Assembly: GCA_904063045.1 (NCBI GenBank) | Contig: CAJFCJ010000023.1 | Span: 62,001-126,000 of the forward strand | Reading direction: 5' to 3' | DNA: 64,000 nucleotides | From: Dimorphilus gyrociliatus | Lineage: Eukaryota > Annelida > Polychaeta > Dinophilidae | Shown here: piece by piece, positions 13,401-28,400 of the stretch | Layout of the letters: every line of letters starts with the position of its first letter | Position numbering within the stretch: position 1 is the stretch's first letter | Program-made: the position numbers and the translations under genes | The notes under the pieces: model-generated | The model's input: only the letters and a program-made list of their open reading frames with translations | The model's database searches: none | What the model was told of the DNA's origin: nothing

Positions 13401-16400
13401 TGGTATATTTACATTAATACTTATGACTATAAAAATTAATAATATATATAATTTATGTTATATTATAAACTGTATAGTCCAAAAAAGTATACATCAAGAC
13501 ACTTAGCGGTCTACTGCACGACTTTTGGGCGTATTCTAAAATGAAACTTACGAGGTTAAAAGTAGGCAATTGGGAATTTCTATTCAGCTGTCGCATACGA
13601 GTTTAATAAAAAAACGTACCCGATTATATCGCTTATCAATGTCGAAAAGAACTGTCAATATATTTGAATAGATATTGCATAAAAATTTGCAGCTAGTGCT
13701 CAAGGATAAACAATAACTGCTTATGACGCAGTGTTAAACAAATTTTACATTTTGACTTGACCTGACCCGACCTATCGGTCGTTGTTCTACCAATATCCTT
13801 GCAAGTAGTTTGTTGTATTGGGGCTACCAACTATTATGTGTGACACTAGGTGTTCCTATTGGAAAAAACAAATCGGAGGATTTGAAATGTTGTTTTAATG
13901 AGTTTAGTAGGATTTGTAACCCTTTTTAATTCGAATCAGTAGGAAACTTTGATCCCCTATTATTAATACGAATACTCAATAAAGATTTATAACAGAGTAA
14001 AAATTTAAGATAAGAAAAAAGATAAGTGTGTTGGTAAACATTGAATTAACTTAATAAAAAATCTAAACTTTTTCTTTTAGGTGTAAGCGTATTTAACAAA
14101 AACTATGTACGCAGGTATATTGTACTGTATTTACGTATATAAAATATAATATACCTTAATTGATTTGTAAATTTGAGACCTTATTTATGTAAAATTCTTC
14201 TGCGTTCAATTATAATTTGAACTATTAACCTGAAAAATCTATTTTTTATGAACAATTTGAATAAGCAGCAATTTTTACCGAGTTATTATTTAGTTTATTC
14301 TGTTACGCTCCTTATTGTAGTCTCTCTTTTCAGACCGTTCATAAACGAACGTTTATTTACGGATTGTGTTATGCGAATGTAAACAATCTGACGTTCTAGG
14401 CTATTTGAGTTTTACATTCTGAAAGTATCAAATATCGTTAAACTGATAAGAAATTTTTATAGACTCAATCTATTTTTCTTTCAAAACGATATGATCTTTT
14501 AGACAATAATATAACTTTGACGAGTTTATTCAACGATGATGGCTTAATATGTCAAGTAATTAGCATTGTATATGTAGTTAAAATACTTAGATTTTATCGC
14601 ATCTATTTATGAAAGATGATTATAATGGGTGTGTTTAGAGTAAAAGTTTACAAGCATTTCCTATCCTATTCACATGTTTGTTGAATAATCCGATTATTTT
14701 CACCGTTGATTAACTCCTTTTGAACTATATAATTGGAAAAGTACGAAAATAACACAAATTCTTCTTAGAAAACAGTCTACTTTAAACACTTAACAAACTT
14801 TACGAACAAGTGTCAAAACGTTATATTTCATAATAAAATATATAATTTAGATTTTTTTGCTCTCAATTCAATAGAAATATCTACATGCGAAACAAACCTT
14901 TACTTTTATCAGGTCGATTTCAGTTTGAAAAGTAAATTTAAGATTCAGATTGTAAATACTTGTACTAAATGTCAGCCTACGGTCTAGTTTTTATCGGTGA
15001 ATCAAATTTTAAGTATTATAATATACAATAATATAATAAAGATACAGTAGATGTATATTTATATTGTTATTTATTTTTGTATTTACTTCAATTTACTATA
15101 TATGCATATGTGCACAGTATGTGGATATATAGTACGTTTACTGTATGCAGTATACACACATATATATATATATACTGTATATAAATATATATATATAGTA
15201 TATATGACGATGGTTTTGAGTAAGCATTAGCTTTTAAAATTGAAAGAATATCGTATTATATTACAAGCGAAACTTGTTTCATAAATAGATCCCGCATGAC
15301 TCTGTTTTTAACATATATAAATATATATTATATCAGCCTTTTTTCAAGTTCAGGTACAAGCCTTGATATATATATATACTGTCTATATAGTATTTCATAG
15401 TATTTCGGCCTAGAATAAACTTCTCTTATTAGTTAATTTATGCAAAAATTTTTCTTTTATTATTATCTTTAAATTTTTTTGTGAAGATAGAATAAGAAAG
15501 GAAAATAATAATTTTTTATTAACGGGTAGAGCTTTCTTATGTGTTTAATTTACCGTGTAGATTTTTATTCGGTTTAAATACATTTAATATAGCCACCATA
15601 TATAGAGTTTTGATTTCTTTTACAAAAGAATTTTTAACTAAAAAGGAACCAACCAAAGTCCACTTTTAGTCGACTTTACTTTAAAATATCTTAGTTAGAT
15701 ATTATGGAAAAATTAAATAATATAATAAAATAACAACGACACTATTCTTATGCTAATAAATGGGAATTTAATGGGCAAACAAATGAATTTTTAGTCTCGG
15801 TTCCTCTTAAGATTTCTTTATCAACACCTATCAAAAATACACCAACTTCCTATTTGTTACTTCAAGTGACATTTAGGAGAAAGGCCTACTATCTCTAATA
15901 TATCTACTTTTGTATAGATCGTGTTTGTATGAAAAGGAATATGTTTTAGTTTTGCTCTTTTCAGGTCACGGTTGCTGAACATCAAACGACGTTGGAAATC
16001 GTTCGATTAACTCCTGCTGAATGCGGAACTTACACTGTTGTACTTAAAAATCTCGGTGGTGAAACAAGATCATCATGTCTTGTTTCCCTGTCCTCAGGAT
16101 CTATACCGTCGGATATAGATCATCAGAAGCCTCAAGTCTTGGAACCGCTACGTAACGTTGATCCGAAATTAGGCCAAACAGTTTTTCTGGAATGTATTAT
16201 AGCAGGAGCAACCGAATGCGAAATTACATGGTATCACCAAAACCGTCCTATTAGAGAAAATAATCGAATCAAATTTCTGTTCGACGGTGACAAATGTTGC
16301 TTGCGAATTAGTAGTCTTAAAAATGAAGATTACGGATCTTATATATGTTCAGCTACAAATTTACTTGGAACGGGTAAAACTCAATGCGCAGTTATCCCAC

Positions 16401-19400
16401 CTGTTAGGTCACCAGATCAAGCTGAGCCACCTCATTTTACACTTTTGCTCAAAGATCTCGAAGATTATGAAGGCGAAATGGTTAGATTCGAATGCTGCGT
16501 AAATGCATATCCAAATCCTACTATCAAATGGTTCAGGAATGGGAAACCAATTGAACATTCAAACGATTTTCAAATATCTAATATTAACGAATTACAAATT
16601 CTTACAATACCCGAAGCTTTCAGAGAAGATGGAGGAAATTTTTGTTGTGAAGCCAAAAACGTTGCAGGAGAAGCTAAATGCTATGCGACCCTCATTGTTA
16701 AACCTATGTCTGAGAAACATGTCATGAAAACCCGATTACTAGAAACATCTCAAACTGTAAAGAAAACTCTCGTTGGCGATCATTTGCAAAAACCGCCTGA
16801 ACTAGTTAGACCTTTTAATGATTTTAAGGCAAGACCAGGTAAACCTTGTAGAATGGAAGCGGAATTATCCGGAAATCCAGAGCCTACAGTTACATGGTAC
16901 TTTAACGATGAACCGATCGTATCACCCGATTATCAGATATCGAGAAATGGTAACGTTCACACTTTATACATACCTGAAGTTTTTGACGAAGACGCAGGGA
17001 GATTTTCACTTATTGCTGAAAATTCTAACGGTAAAGCCACCTGTACCGCTCTGTTAGTCGTTGTTCAAGACACTGAAATTGACGATATAACCGACAATGC
17101 ACAAGCCAGAGAGCATATGACTGTGCCAAGTATTGCGCAAAAGAGGGCGCTTTCGCCGAAACACTTCTCTCCTGTTGTTGGTTCTCCCCGGGGTCCCTCT
17201 CCCAGGGACCTCGGTAGGACATACCAACAAGTCGATCTTACAATGGAGGTTCCAATTCCACCTAAATTCCTAAAGGAACTAAAGAACATTACTGCGATGG
17301 AGGGAACTAGAGTGAAATTTGACGCAGCTGTAGAAGGCAAACCAAATCCAACGATAAAATGGTTTAAAGAAGGTAAAGAACTAAACGACACAGCCGACTT
17401 TGAAATATCTTATAGGAATGGAAGAGTCGAATTGGTAATTCCTGAAGTATTTTGTGAAGATTCTGGGAAGTTTGATTGCGTAGCAAGCAATAAAGCCGGA
17501 ACAAAAACATCTTCAGCTGAATTAATAGTCAAAGGTTAGTTATCTTACCATATAAATAGAGTTTCTTAAACTTTTCATTGAATATATTAGAATTACATTT
17601 AGGCTAGAGTAAAATAAGAAAGCACTTGAATTTGAAAAAGAAACTTAACAAGTTTCTACCTTAAGATGTATTGTAAATATTATTTTGAAAGAATTTAACA
17701 AATTTTATTTAGAATATAAAAGTAGGTAGAATTATTATAAAAGTTGTCGCCATAAAGTTTAGGCGAGAACCGTAAAATGCTACTTTGTATAAAAGTTTAA
17801 TAATCAGCGATCATTCTATTGGGATTTTAGTTTCTTTGTACCTTACTTCAAATTATTAATTAGATATTTTCTGGCTTTACAAAACATACCCGTGATTAAA
17901 TTTTTACAGTGTACGACTTTACTATAATAGGACAAGCGTCTAGGCTATATTGAATATAATTTATAGACTTTGAGTTGTAAAAGAAATAGACCAGGCCTAG
18001 GATATTATATGTGATATTTGCGGAATATAAGCTAAAGTGTTTGTAGTGTTGTTTATAATCTTGAACCGTTTTCTCCTTTGAATAGATCTTTAAATTTAAT
18101 GTGTTTTGTTAACTACTATATTCGGAGTTCCTAATATTTTTACTTTATTGTGTTATTAGCGACAAAAGCTCTTTATATCCGTTGCAATTAACCCCTTCCA
18201 TAGCCTCATGTCGACTTTTATAGCTTAAATGTTTTATTATTGTAAGGGTGATTATATAGATAATAGCGAAAGAAAATCCTATTCCTTATAAAAACACCAT
18301 AAATTACATACTTTTTGTGCTGCTTTCTCAATTGCTTTCAATGAAATGATGAATGTTCTCTCCTACTTTATCTTGATATCAAATCATCCTCTTTTTAAAT
18401 GTTACTACGACGAATTCCATAATAGAGAGTAATTGGTCATTATTTTCGTAGATAATAATAATTGTTGTAATAGGTCGCTTGTGTACACATATTCTACATT
18501 TGTATATTCTATTTATGTTATTAATATTGACTTTAAAAAGTTCAAAAAGTATTCAATCACTTGTGTTTAGAAAAGTATTTTTTCTTTCAGAAAATTCAAT
18601 TAAACTCGTTTTTGCACAAATTTTATTCACCTTAAATGTCTATATACAAGTTTTCAATTTGCGTCTTTCTTGCACCCAGTAATACTTCTAGAGTTAACTT
18701 TGAAAATAACCGGATCTTCGTAGCGTTTAATCATTGTTGGATCATATGATTTAGACTTTCTTTTACTCTTTAAATCCTCTTCCAGCATAGCATTTATATC
18801 CTTTGCCAATTTTTCTTGATTACTTGTCAATATTTTTAAAGTTTCCATTATGTGATCGAGCTTTTTGTTTATGACACTTAAGTCATGTTCTAAAGGATTC
18901 GCCATGAAGTTTTTTCTCTTTTATGATGGTTTTTCGAAATATCTTATTATCTTTTGCTGTAGAATGCTACTTTACCTTGTTTTGATGAAAGAATGACTGA
19001 ATAGTAATTTTATCTAGACTTGTAGAAATAAGTTTGCCAACAATTGATAAAAGTATTAATAGTTAATAGATCAAATTATATTGAAAGAAAGACAATTAAC
19101 TGTAATAATTTACCTATTATTATATTTTTGAGTTTTAAAGAATAATTGTAAAATCGTTTTTTTGCTATTTTATTGTAATCTCATTTTTTTTAAAATCTTT
19201 AACAGCGTCGTTAATTCCCCCATCGTTTATTGACCGCCTCCAATCTTCTGAAGTAAGGGAAGGCGATAAAGTTTTAATGACTGTTAAAGTTTCTGGAGAT
19301 CCACCTCCTGAAGTAACTTGGTACAGAGAGGCAACTAAGATTGTGTCCTCTGCTGATTTTGAAATTAAGACTGCAGGAAATGTAAGTTCCTTATATATTC

Positions 19401-22400
19401 CTGAAGTCTTCTATGAAGATTCTGGAAAATTTACTGTTGTTGCGGAAAATGAAGCTGGCATAGAACGTTGCACAGCCGAGTTAATTGTTGAAGGTAAAGT
19501 TTATAAATGAAATGAAATGCAATTATAATTCGTATTCAATATTCTTTGTTTAGCTCCGTCCGCTATCGAGGAGTCAGCTTCACCAAGCCCTCCAAGAAGT
19601 CCTTCTATCACTCAATCTCCAATGAGATTCGCTGCCCCACCAACAGCTCCACCAAAAATACCTGAACCCCCGTCGGCTCCGCCTATGTTCAAACCAACTA
19701 AACCAGTCCAATTCTTAAAGGTGATCCGCTTTTCTCATCTATTATGTAAGCATTGTAAAATGCGGAGGACTATTTGACGGCAAATAGTATTTTTTTGGAA
19801 TAAACTGCCTCTATTGTAAAGTTTTAGTCAAGCGAAATTAATACGGCAGATTAAATCTGAGAAACTGTTAAATTAATAATCCTAAAGCTTATATGTTAAC
19901 AACTCTTAATTCAAACTTTTCAGCCTTTGAGGGACACAAAAGTTAAAGAAGGTCAAAGGTGCACTTTGGAATGTATTGTGCCTCCAGCTACCCGGCCTGA
20001 TAAAATACAATGGTTTAGAAATGAAGTTGAGATTCATCCATCTTTAGATTATGATATCAGATATGATCAAGGAAAATGTTGCTTAACAATAATTGAAGTC
20101 TTTGTAGAAGATGCAGGAATATATAAATGCAGCATTACAGTCGAAGGCTTAACAAACTCTACGACTATGGTTCTGGACATAGAGGCTGTACCACCGCCAC
20201 CTCCTCCACCTCCTCCTAAGCCTATATCTTCTCCTGTTCAGCCACATAGAGCTCCTGTTTTCCAGAATACAATGCCTCATCAACAATTGGCTAGTGGAGC
20301 AAGTGCATATTTTGAAGTCCAAGTTAATGGACATCCTCCGCCTGTAATCTCGTGGACTAGAATGGGACATCCAATAGTTGATAAAGTCAGGTAAGTTAAA
20401 CGCTAAGGGATTAAAACTTTCTTAAATAATTCGAATTAAAAAAATTACTATATGTATTCATTCTCTAATCCAGATTTGACTCAACTTATGACCAATACAA
20501 AGGAATAACCACATTGACAATAAAAAATCTTAATCTCAGCGATGAAGGAGAATATACCTGTACGGCTGAAAATGCAGTAGGAGCATCATCTACCTCAGCA
20601 TGGCTACTTGGCCCAGATCGGTATAAATTATGGAGAGAGCAAGGAACTCATCCGTCACGAATGCCGGAAAGAATTCCTGAAACTCATAAACCAGAAGAAA
20701 GAATTACAACTGAAACATCCTCTCCTTTGAGAACGCCACAAGATTTTGTTGTATCAGATTTTGAAAGTCGACTTAGAAAAGACGTGGCTGAAAGGGACAG
20801 AATGGATGGCCAAGCCTCTATACCTAAGTTTGAAAATGTATTAGAAAACAAACAAACGCCTGAAGGGGGGGAAGTTTCTCTCATATGCAAAGTAAATGGA
20901 ACCCCTCTACCAAATATTGATTGGTATCATAACGGACGTTTAATTAGACCTTCACGACGATATGAAATGAAAATGAACAAAGAAGGCTTAGTAATGCTAA
21001 ATGTAAGTTTTTAAGAAATATTTAAAAAAAAGCACTTTCAATTTTTGAAATAATAATTGATAAATAATTTTAGCTGAGAATGGCATTGCCCGAAGATTCT
21101 GGATATTATACTTGCTGTGCAACCAATCTTGCTGGCAGAGACACTTGCTCTGCTGAGCTAAATGTTGGTCCTATTTCTGTAATTGATGAGAGTTCCTATG
21201 TCGCTCCTGACACATTGAAAAGAATGATGAAAAGGTAAATTACACATAGACTTTGATAACTTTTTATTTTTAAAATAATTACAGTCCTCAAGATGTAAAA
21301 GATAGTGGAACAGGAGGCATTTTAGAGAAACACTTTAAACCAGTTTTCCGCAAGATACCTTTGGATCAACAAGTACCAGAAGGAAAGATGGTTCGATTTG
21401 ACTGTGTTTTATCTGGCCGACCCATACCAGAACTTTTCTGGTACTGTGAAGGAAGACAAGTATTTGATGATGATTTGCATAAAATCGTTGTGAATGAAGA
21501 TGGAATTCATTCTTTAATTATTAATTCGACAAGTCCATCAGACGCTGGACAATATCTGTGCATCGCTAGAAATAGAGCAGGAGAAGATCAATTCAACGTT
21601 CACTTAAACGTTCAATGTAAGAAATTAAGTCGTTTTGTTGAAAGTGTTGATAATTTTATTTTAATATCAGCTCAAGGTGAAATATGCCCTCCAAGATTCA
21701 TTGAACGAATGTCAGCTATGCAAGTCAAAGAAGGAGAACCGGTGTGCCTTACAACTGAATCTGTAGGCAATCCTACTCCTATGATGTCTTGGCAAAAAGA
21801 TGGAAAACATATTAATATGGATGATATGAGATACCGAATTGAGACCAATGAAGGAAGAAGTTCTCTTCATATACCGGAAGCGACTGCTCAAGATAATGCA
21901 TGGTTTCAATGTACTGCCGCTAATTGTACCGGAACAGCAACAAACAGAGCTAGATTGATTGTACAAAGTAAGTATAGAATATCGATATTTTTGGGTATTT
22001 GAAGACAAGGCATTTCTATAAATCATCCAATTCATAGTCGAAACAAGAAAGAAGGAACCAGAGAAAAAATTAGTAATACCGAGGAAAACAACTCCTACTC
22101 CGTAAGTTTAATTTTAGTGTATCAATTACTTTTATTTTAATTCATCGAAGTCGTCATTTATATTATTTAATGCCTTTTTATTTCGTATTTACCATCCACT
22201 CGATTTTTCCTTATAAAAACCGTTTAAATGATCCTCCTAATCCCTTGCTAGTATTGGAGTACAGTCTTATCAAAGAATGGATAAATACTCCAGTGAATTA
22301 CATCAAAGTTTGGAAGATATTAGATCCTATCCACCTGTTGAAATGACTTTCAACTATGGTCCCCAGAGTTCTATGTCCATGCCTACATTATTTAGGCCTT

Positions 22401-25400
22401 CTGGTCTGCCTCAATCAATTTTAAGACCTGAAACTCCTTCCTACTTTTCCGATACTGACGCAGAAGTTCCTAAAATTACATATAAACTATCAAAGGGTGA
22501 GAGTGATTTAAAATCACTCGAACCTATGGTTCCAAACTGGACCGCAAAGCCTTTTAGAAGGTCTTCAGATACTCGAATGGACATCTACAGGTGTGAAAAG
22601 GACTTTAATGGTGATATTTATGAAGATTTAATCAAATTGATTTTTCAGTTCACTTCAAACTGATAACCCTACCATTATTAAAAAATCCCCCATGAAAAGA
22701 CCCGGTGACAGAAGGTGTTTGTTGTTTGTGGTGTTCCGTATCACAATGCAAAGTTCCTTAGGATTCTTAAAAAATGGCGTGAATTTGTTACTTTATTTTT
22801 CATAAAAGGCTTACAAAACCTTCTAATTAACAAGCCTATACAAATTGTGCCATTATAATAGAAATTCCTTATTTTTTGCCTATTGTGATATAAAATGTAG
22901 ACGATCAGATATGACCTCAATACCCATTCAAACAGAATCTCATTATTTTTTTTTATATTCAATTCCAGTCCGATGACACAACATATTCCTCCAAAGCGCA
23001 CTCCAACGCCAACTAGGTTGGAGCATAGTATTGAATTGTCCAAACTAAGTCAATCACCTGCACCTCTCGAAGAGTCCCGAGCTAAAATTATCATGACTCC
23101 ACCATCAACACCACTTAGATCACAATCGCCCGCTGTTGGCTTTTCTACACAACCCGCTTACCAACCAGTGGTTCCTCAAAGACCTTCAGCTCCAGTTCAT
23201 AGAGCTCCTACACCTATTCAGGCTGTAACTATGCCTGTGCAAAGGTCTCAAACTCCAGTCCAGCCTGCAACTTTTAGCCTTAGAATGCCGCAGAAAACAC
23301 CTGCGCCTGCACCTGAGCCTCCCAGACAAAGAGCTCCTACCCCAGTACAGGCTTTTACAATGCCCCTATACCAAGCTACGCAACCGGCCGCTCCATTAAA
23401 AGATAGCTCTTTAAGAAGGATGATAGACGAAGCTGAGAGGTGGGAAGCATACCTGCCCTGAAACTATCTTTCTTGCCTTTTACCCCATTAATATCTTTGG
23501 TTATTCCCCCATTTCATAACTTCCGCATATTTCCCCTTTTTGCTCGAAAACCCTTATTCTACGAAATATTAACATCTTCTCCCAAATTAAAAAAAATTTA
23601 CCTTTCCCAACGTTTTCAAATAATAAAAGTAATATTTAAAAAAATCTATTAACCAACTTTTACAGTAACAACTAATGCCTTCCTCTACTTATCAAATCAA
23701 TTTTCAAGTATAATAATATAGTTGTTATTATTTTTAACAGTACTGGTCAACCTCCTGCCAAGGAGCCCAGATATTCGGAAAGCCCAAGTTTATCTATTGA
23801 AGAATTGATAAAGGAAGGGAAAGAGCCTGAACCTGCAAAAGAGGATATGTTCGATAAAACTAGGCCAATACCTCCTAAATTTAAAGTAACAGCTTCTTAT
23901 TCAAAGAATTTTGATCTTAATTTTTAAATTCATATATTGTTTTTAATTTTAGACACAACTCAAATCAAAGATGAATCTTAAAGAATCTGATAGATGTCAC
24001 TTTGAAAGTCGACTAATACCCATTAATGATCCAGATTTAACTGTTGAGTGGTACAAAGATGGAAAATTATTGAGAGCTGGACATAAATTTAAACCGATGT
24101 ATGACTTTGGATACGTTGCATTAGATATTCTTTACACATACGCAGAAGATAGTGGTGTCTATTTATGCAAAGCAAAGAATAAATACGGAGAGGATACTAC
24201 ACAAGCTGAAATAAAATGTTTTCCAAAAGACAGTGTAATCGAGGAATCTCAGTTACCCGAAGGAATAGACACAGTTCAAAAGATGGAAGCCATGGAAGAG
24301 TTATGGCAAGCACCTGTTGGAGACAGAATCGAAGACGAGCAGGAACATACTGCACCCATATTTGATTTAGTTCCTGAACCAGTTCAATGTAAAGAAGGAG
24401 ATACAGCCAAATTTTTGGTGAAAGTTGCTGGATTTCCGAGACCCAGGGTTACATGGTGGGTTAACAGCTCAATAGCTGTCAATGTAAGTAGTTTAATAAA
24501 TATCATTTAGCTTTGAATATTATCTAAAAAGCAACTTATTGTAGGGTGCTAGATATAAGTTACATTATGACGGAATGCTATATTCCTTGGAAATGCCAAA
24601 AGTTAGAGAATATGATAACGGAACTGTTAAAGTTGTGGCGAGAAACTCATTTGGCGAAGCTGAATGTTCAACTTCTTTGCTCGTGATACCAAGAGAAGAC
24701 TGGAGATCTGCTCTGACGCCGGCTCCCCGATGTGAGCTATACTTTAATAATATTGACAAAGAAATAATAAATTTTAATTTATATACTTAATTGAATTTTA
24801 GCCACTGTTCAAGTCGAACTGGATAAGCACAAGAATGTTGAATTAAGAAGCGTTGAATTAGATGAAAAATTGAAGAAACCTAAAGCAACGGTATCCGAAT
24901 TGAGGGCATTTGAAAGAGGTAGTCATTAATATGGTAGTATATAGAGGTAAAAATTATTTGCTTATAAAATTTCCAGACACTCAAGACCGAGCCCGACTAA
25001 AGAAAGATGAAGAAGTACTTCAAGCGTATCAAAACATAAATTGGCAGCATGCTACAATGGCTCATCAAAAATCAACTGCAGAGTTGCGTGAACACTCACC
25101 GCTTCTTGATAAGGAGTCGATAGTTCACGTAGAAAGAGCCAAAGCTATGCTTCAAATGGTCTCCGAATATAGAGATGAAGCAGCAAACAGACAATTTCAA
25201 CATAGTAAACCCATTGAAAAGCAACCACCTACGTTTTTAATGCCTTTGCAATCAGTAGTAACCAAGGAAGGCGATGCCATCAGGTAAACTTTGACACTTT
25301 AATACTGTAGTTCGTTTCTAACTAATATTTTTATTGCTAAAGAATGGAAGTTCATTTTACTGGTCTTCCAACTCCTCAAATTCAGTGGTTTAGAGAGGGA

Positions 25401-28400
25401 TCTGAAATTCATTCTACGAGAGATTTTCAAATTTTTGCTTCCTCGCACAAGAGCACTCTCTACATACCTGAAGTATTTGCTGAAGATGCTGGCCTATTTA
25501 CCGTCAGAGCAACAAATCCTTTAGGTGTTGTGGAGTGCAAAGGATTTTTAACTGTTGATGGTAAAAAAGAAATTCTTTTGACTACAATGAAATTTTTAAC
25601 AACATTTGTTATCCAATTTTAGAACCTGATCCATCTCAGAGAGAAACTGCTCCTTTATTTACGGAGCATTTGCGTGATGTTTCTGTTCAGAATGGTCAGC
25701 CTGTAACTTTTGATTGTCAAGTTACTGCTCATCCAAAACCGGACGTTTATTGGAAAAAAGATGGTCATAAATTAACTGATTCTCCTAGATGGAAATTCGT
25801 TGTCGACGACAACCATTATACTTTATTGATTTACGAATCAGCACCTGGTGATAGTGGAACCTTCGAAATCACTGTTGAAAATCGCCTTGGAACGGCTACA
25901 AGTAGAGCTGTTTTGTCAATAACAAAGGAGACAGCTGTAAGAAAAATACTAAATGAACTTATTTGACTTGCAACTAATTAATGAAACAATTTTTTGATTC
26001 TAATAGCCCCGAAGACAAGAACAACCACTACAACCTCAAGCACCAATTATCGTTCAACCTATGAAAGACGCAACCGTTAATGAAGGATGCAGAGTTGTAT
26101 TCCTTACAGCTTTAACCGGAAAGCCTGGTATGCTGAGTTGTTGACAATCTTTGTTAAACAAAATTGCAATAATATTTAATTTTTAGATCCAGTTATTTCT
26201 TGGTACTGCAATAATCAACCAATAAAACCTTCGAAATACTTTCAAATGCAATCAACTCCCACCGGAGTTCATACTTTGACAATCGCAGAAGCTTTTCCCG
26301 AAGATGAAGGAAAGTACAAGTGCACAGCTGTAAATGCAGCTGGTGAAGCAAGTACAACTTCACAATTGAAAGTGATTTGTAAGTTGAGAATAAATATATA
26401 TCTAACATATAAATATTATTCGTTGCTAATTGAACAAATACTTTTCAGCCCTTTCTCAAAGTGATTCAGATGCATTTGATACTGCGTCATGGAAAGAGAG
26501 AGACCCTCCTAGATTTTTGTCTCCTGTTCAGGCTCAAGAGGCTGTAAAAGGTGAACCTGTTAAATTTGATGCTGTAATTGCAGGATGCCCGTCTCCCACA
26601 ATTACTTGGTTCCGCGAGGGAGTTCCTGTACCAGCACAAGGACGATTCAGACAGTTAAGAGACGGAAATAGATATAGTCTTTACGTTGAATCAACTCAGA
26701 TTCAAGATTCTGGTACTTTTACTTGTCAAGCGGTAAACGTAGCTGGTAAGGCTGTTTGCCCAACCGACTTGGTTGTTCATGGTATGTAATTTTAAATATC
26801 TTAATTACCTCCCCCAGTTTGGTCTCGTTTTGAATTTCCAAAACTGTTTTTGCTTGAGAGTGTTTGAATGAGCATGCTCGAAATTGAATTTTGTAGGGGT
26901 TGCATGTTTTAAAAATTTGTTTCAGAGCCTATAAGTTAACATAACATATACGATATTTATTTTGTATTTGCTTGTTTTTTCTGAATTTGGAAAGTTGGAA
27001 CTAATCGAGTTTTCCCAAAAAATTAAAAATTTGTAAGTTGTTGAATTATTCTAAAGAATTTACACATTGAATTGAATTGCATTAAAAGTATTTTAAAAAT
27101 TTATAGAACAATCAAGAGTCTCTCAAGCTCAATTTCTGTTGCATCAACCTCAGCAACAAAAGATTTTACCTCAAACTAAGACAATTCAACAAAAAACTGG
27201 CCCAAGAAAAAGGCAAGCGCCAGTAATTACTCAGCCTCCTCCACCTTTCTTAGAAGCTAGAGTTGGAACTATTACAAAGTTTGTAATCGCAGAAGTTGAA
27301 GTAATTATGTAATCGAAATGTTTTTGAAATTTCTTTTAGGCTTGTTGCTTTTATTGAAGCTTATCCTCCACCGAGATTTACCTGGTACATAAATAATGTA
27401 CAAATAAAACCTTCAAATCGTTTCAAGATTTCAAGTGATCAGAGAAGTGTAACTCTAATCATTATGAATACACAACCATCGGATGCTGGAGTATACACTT
27501 TGAAGCTTCAAAATGATGCTGGTGAAGCAGTTTGTACCACTAGCTTAAAAATTCCTGGCTATGAACCTCAACCTCAACGTCAACCTCAAGCTCAAAGAGA
27601 AACAACAAAGATTAAACAAGTCGTTGAAGAAACGCAAATGACTTCAATACCCCAACAAAGGGTCAGTGTAACATCCATTGCTAAAAAAGAAAAACCGAAA
27701 GTTGTACAAGGATTGAAGCCACAAACTCATGTAGTTCTTAATGAAATTGCAACTCTGGCTGTCCAAGTTGCTTCGGAAGTGAAAACTGTAATTCATTGGT
27801 ACGTAAATAATTTGGAGATTAGACCAAGCAACAAATACGTTATAAGAAATAAAGATGATTTTGCATATTTGGATATTAAAAATGTTCAATATGCGGATAG
27901 TGGAACTTATAAAATGAAAGCAATTTCTGAATTAGGTGAAACTGTTGAAACGACAACTTTGATAGTGAAAGGTATATCTTTACTTTTAAAATGTTTACTA
28001 TCTTAACTAACGTGAAATTAATGATTTTAGCTCCTGAAATAAAGGGTAAACCACCTAGATTTCTTCAAAATCCCAAACCTCAAACTATCTCTGAAGGGAA
28101 TAGATTAGTTATTGAATGTAAGGTTACTGGAGAGCCAATGCCTGATTTGTCATGGTCTCACAATAATAAATGCATTGACGAAAGAAATGACATTAAAATC
28201 GAATATGATCGTAAAGTTGGTTTATGTAGAGTTGTAATTGAAAAGGCTTTCATTGAGGATGCTGGCAATTATCGGTTTGTTATCTTCCTTTTGCCGTACG
28301 AATAGTTGTTTATCTTATTCCTATCTTTCATTTTTAGCTGCATTGCTAGAAATCAAGCTGGTCAAGCTCAAACATCTGTTAAGATCGTTCTACAGGCCAG

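Larger units (their letters stand above)
17535..19205 (+). other. 1.7-kb intron hosting a possible antisense gene
   Basis: No plus-strand exon is supported between Ig7 and Ig8. The only gene-like content is the minus-strand reading frame at 18654-18905. Confidence 0.55.

Noticed and set aside
22591-22663. Read-through of the 22590 donor to a stop at 22661
   Set aside because: The 58-nt intron to 22649 is in phase and continues the Pro-rich linker; the read-through adds only about 24 residues without other support.
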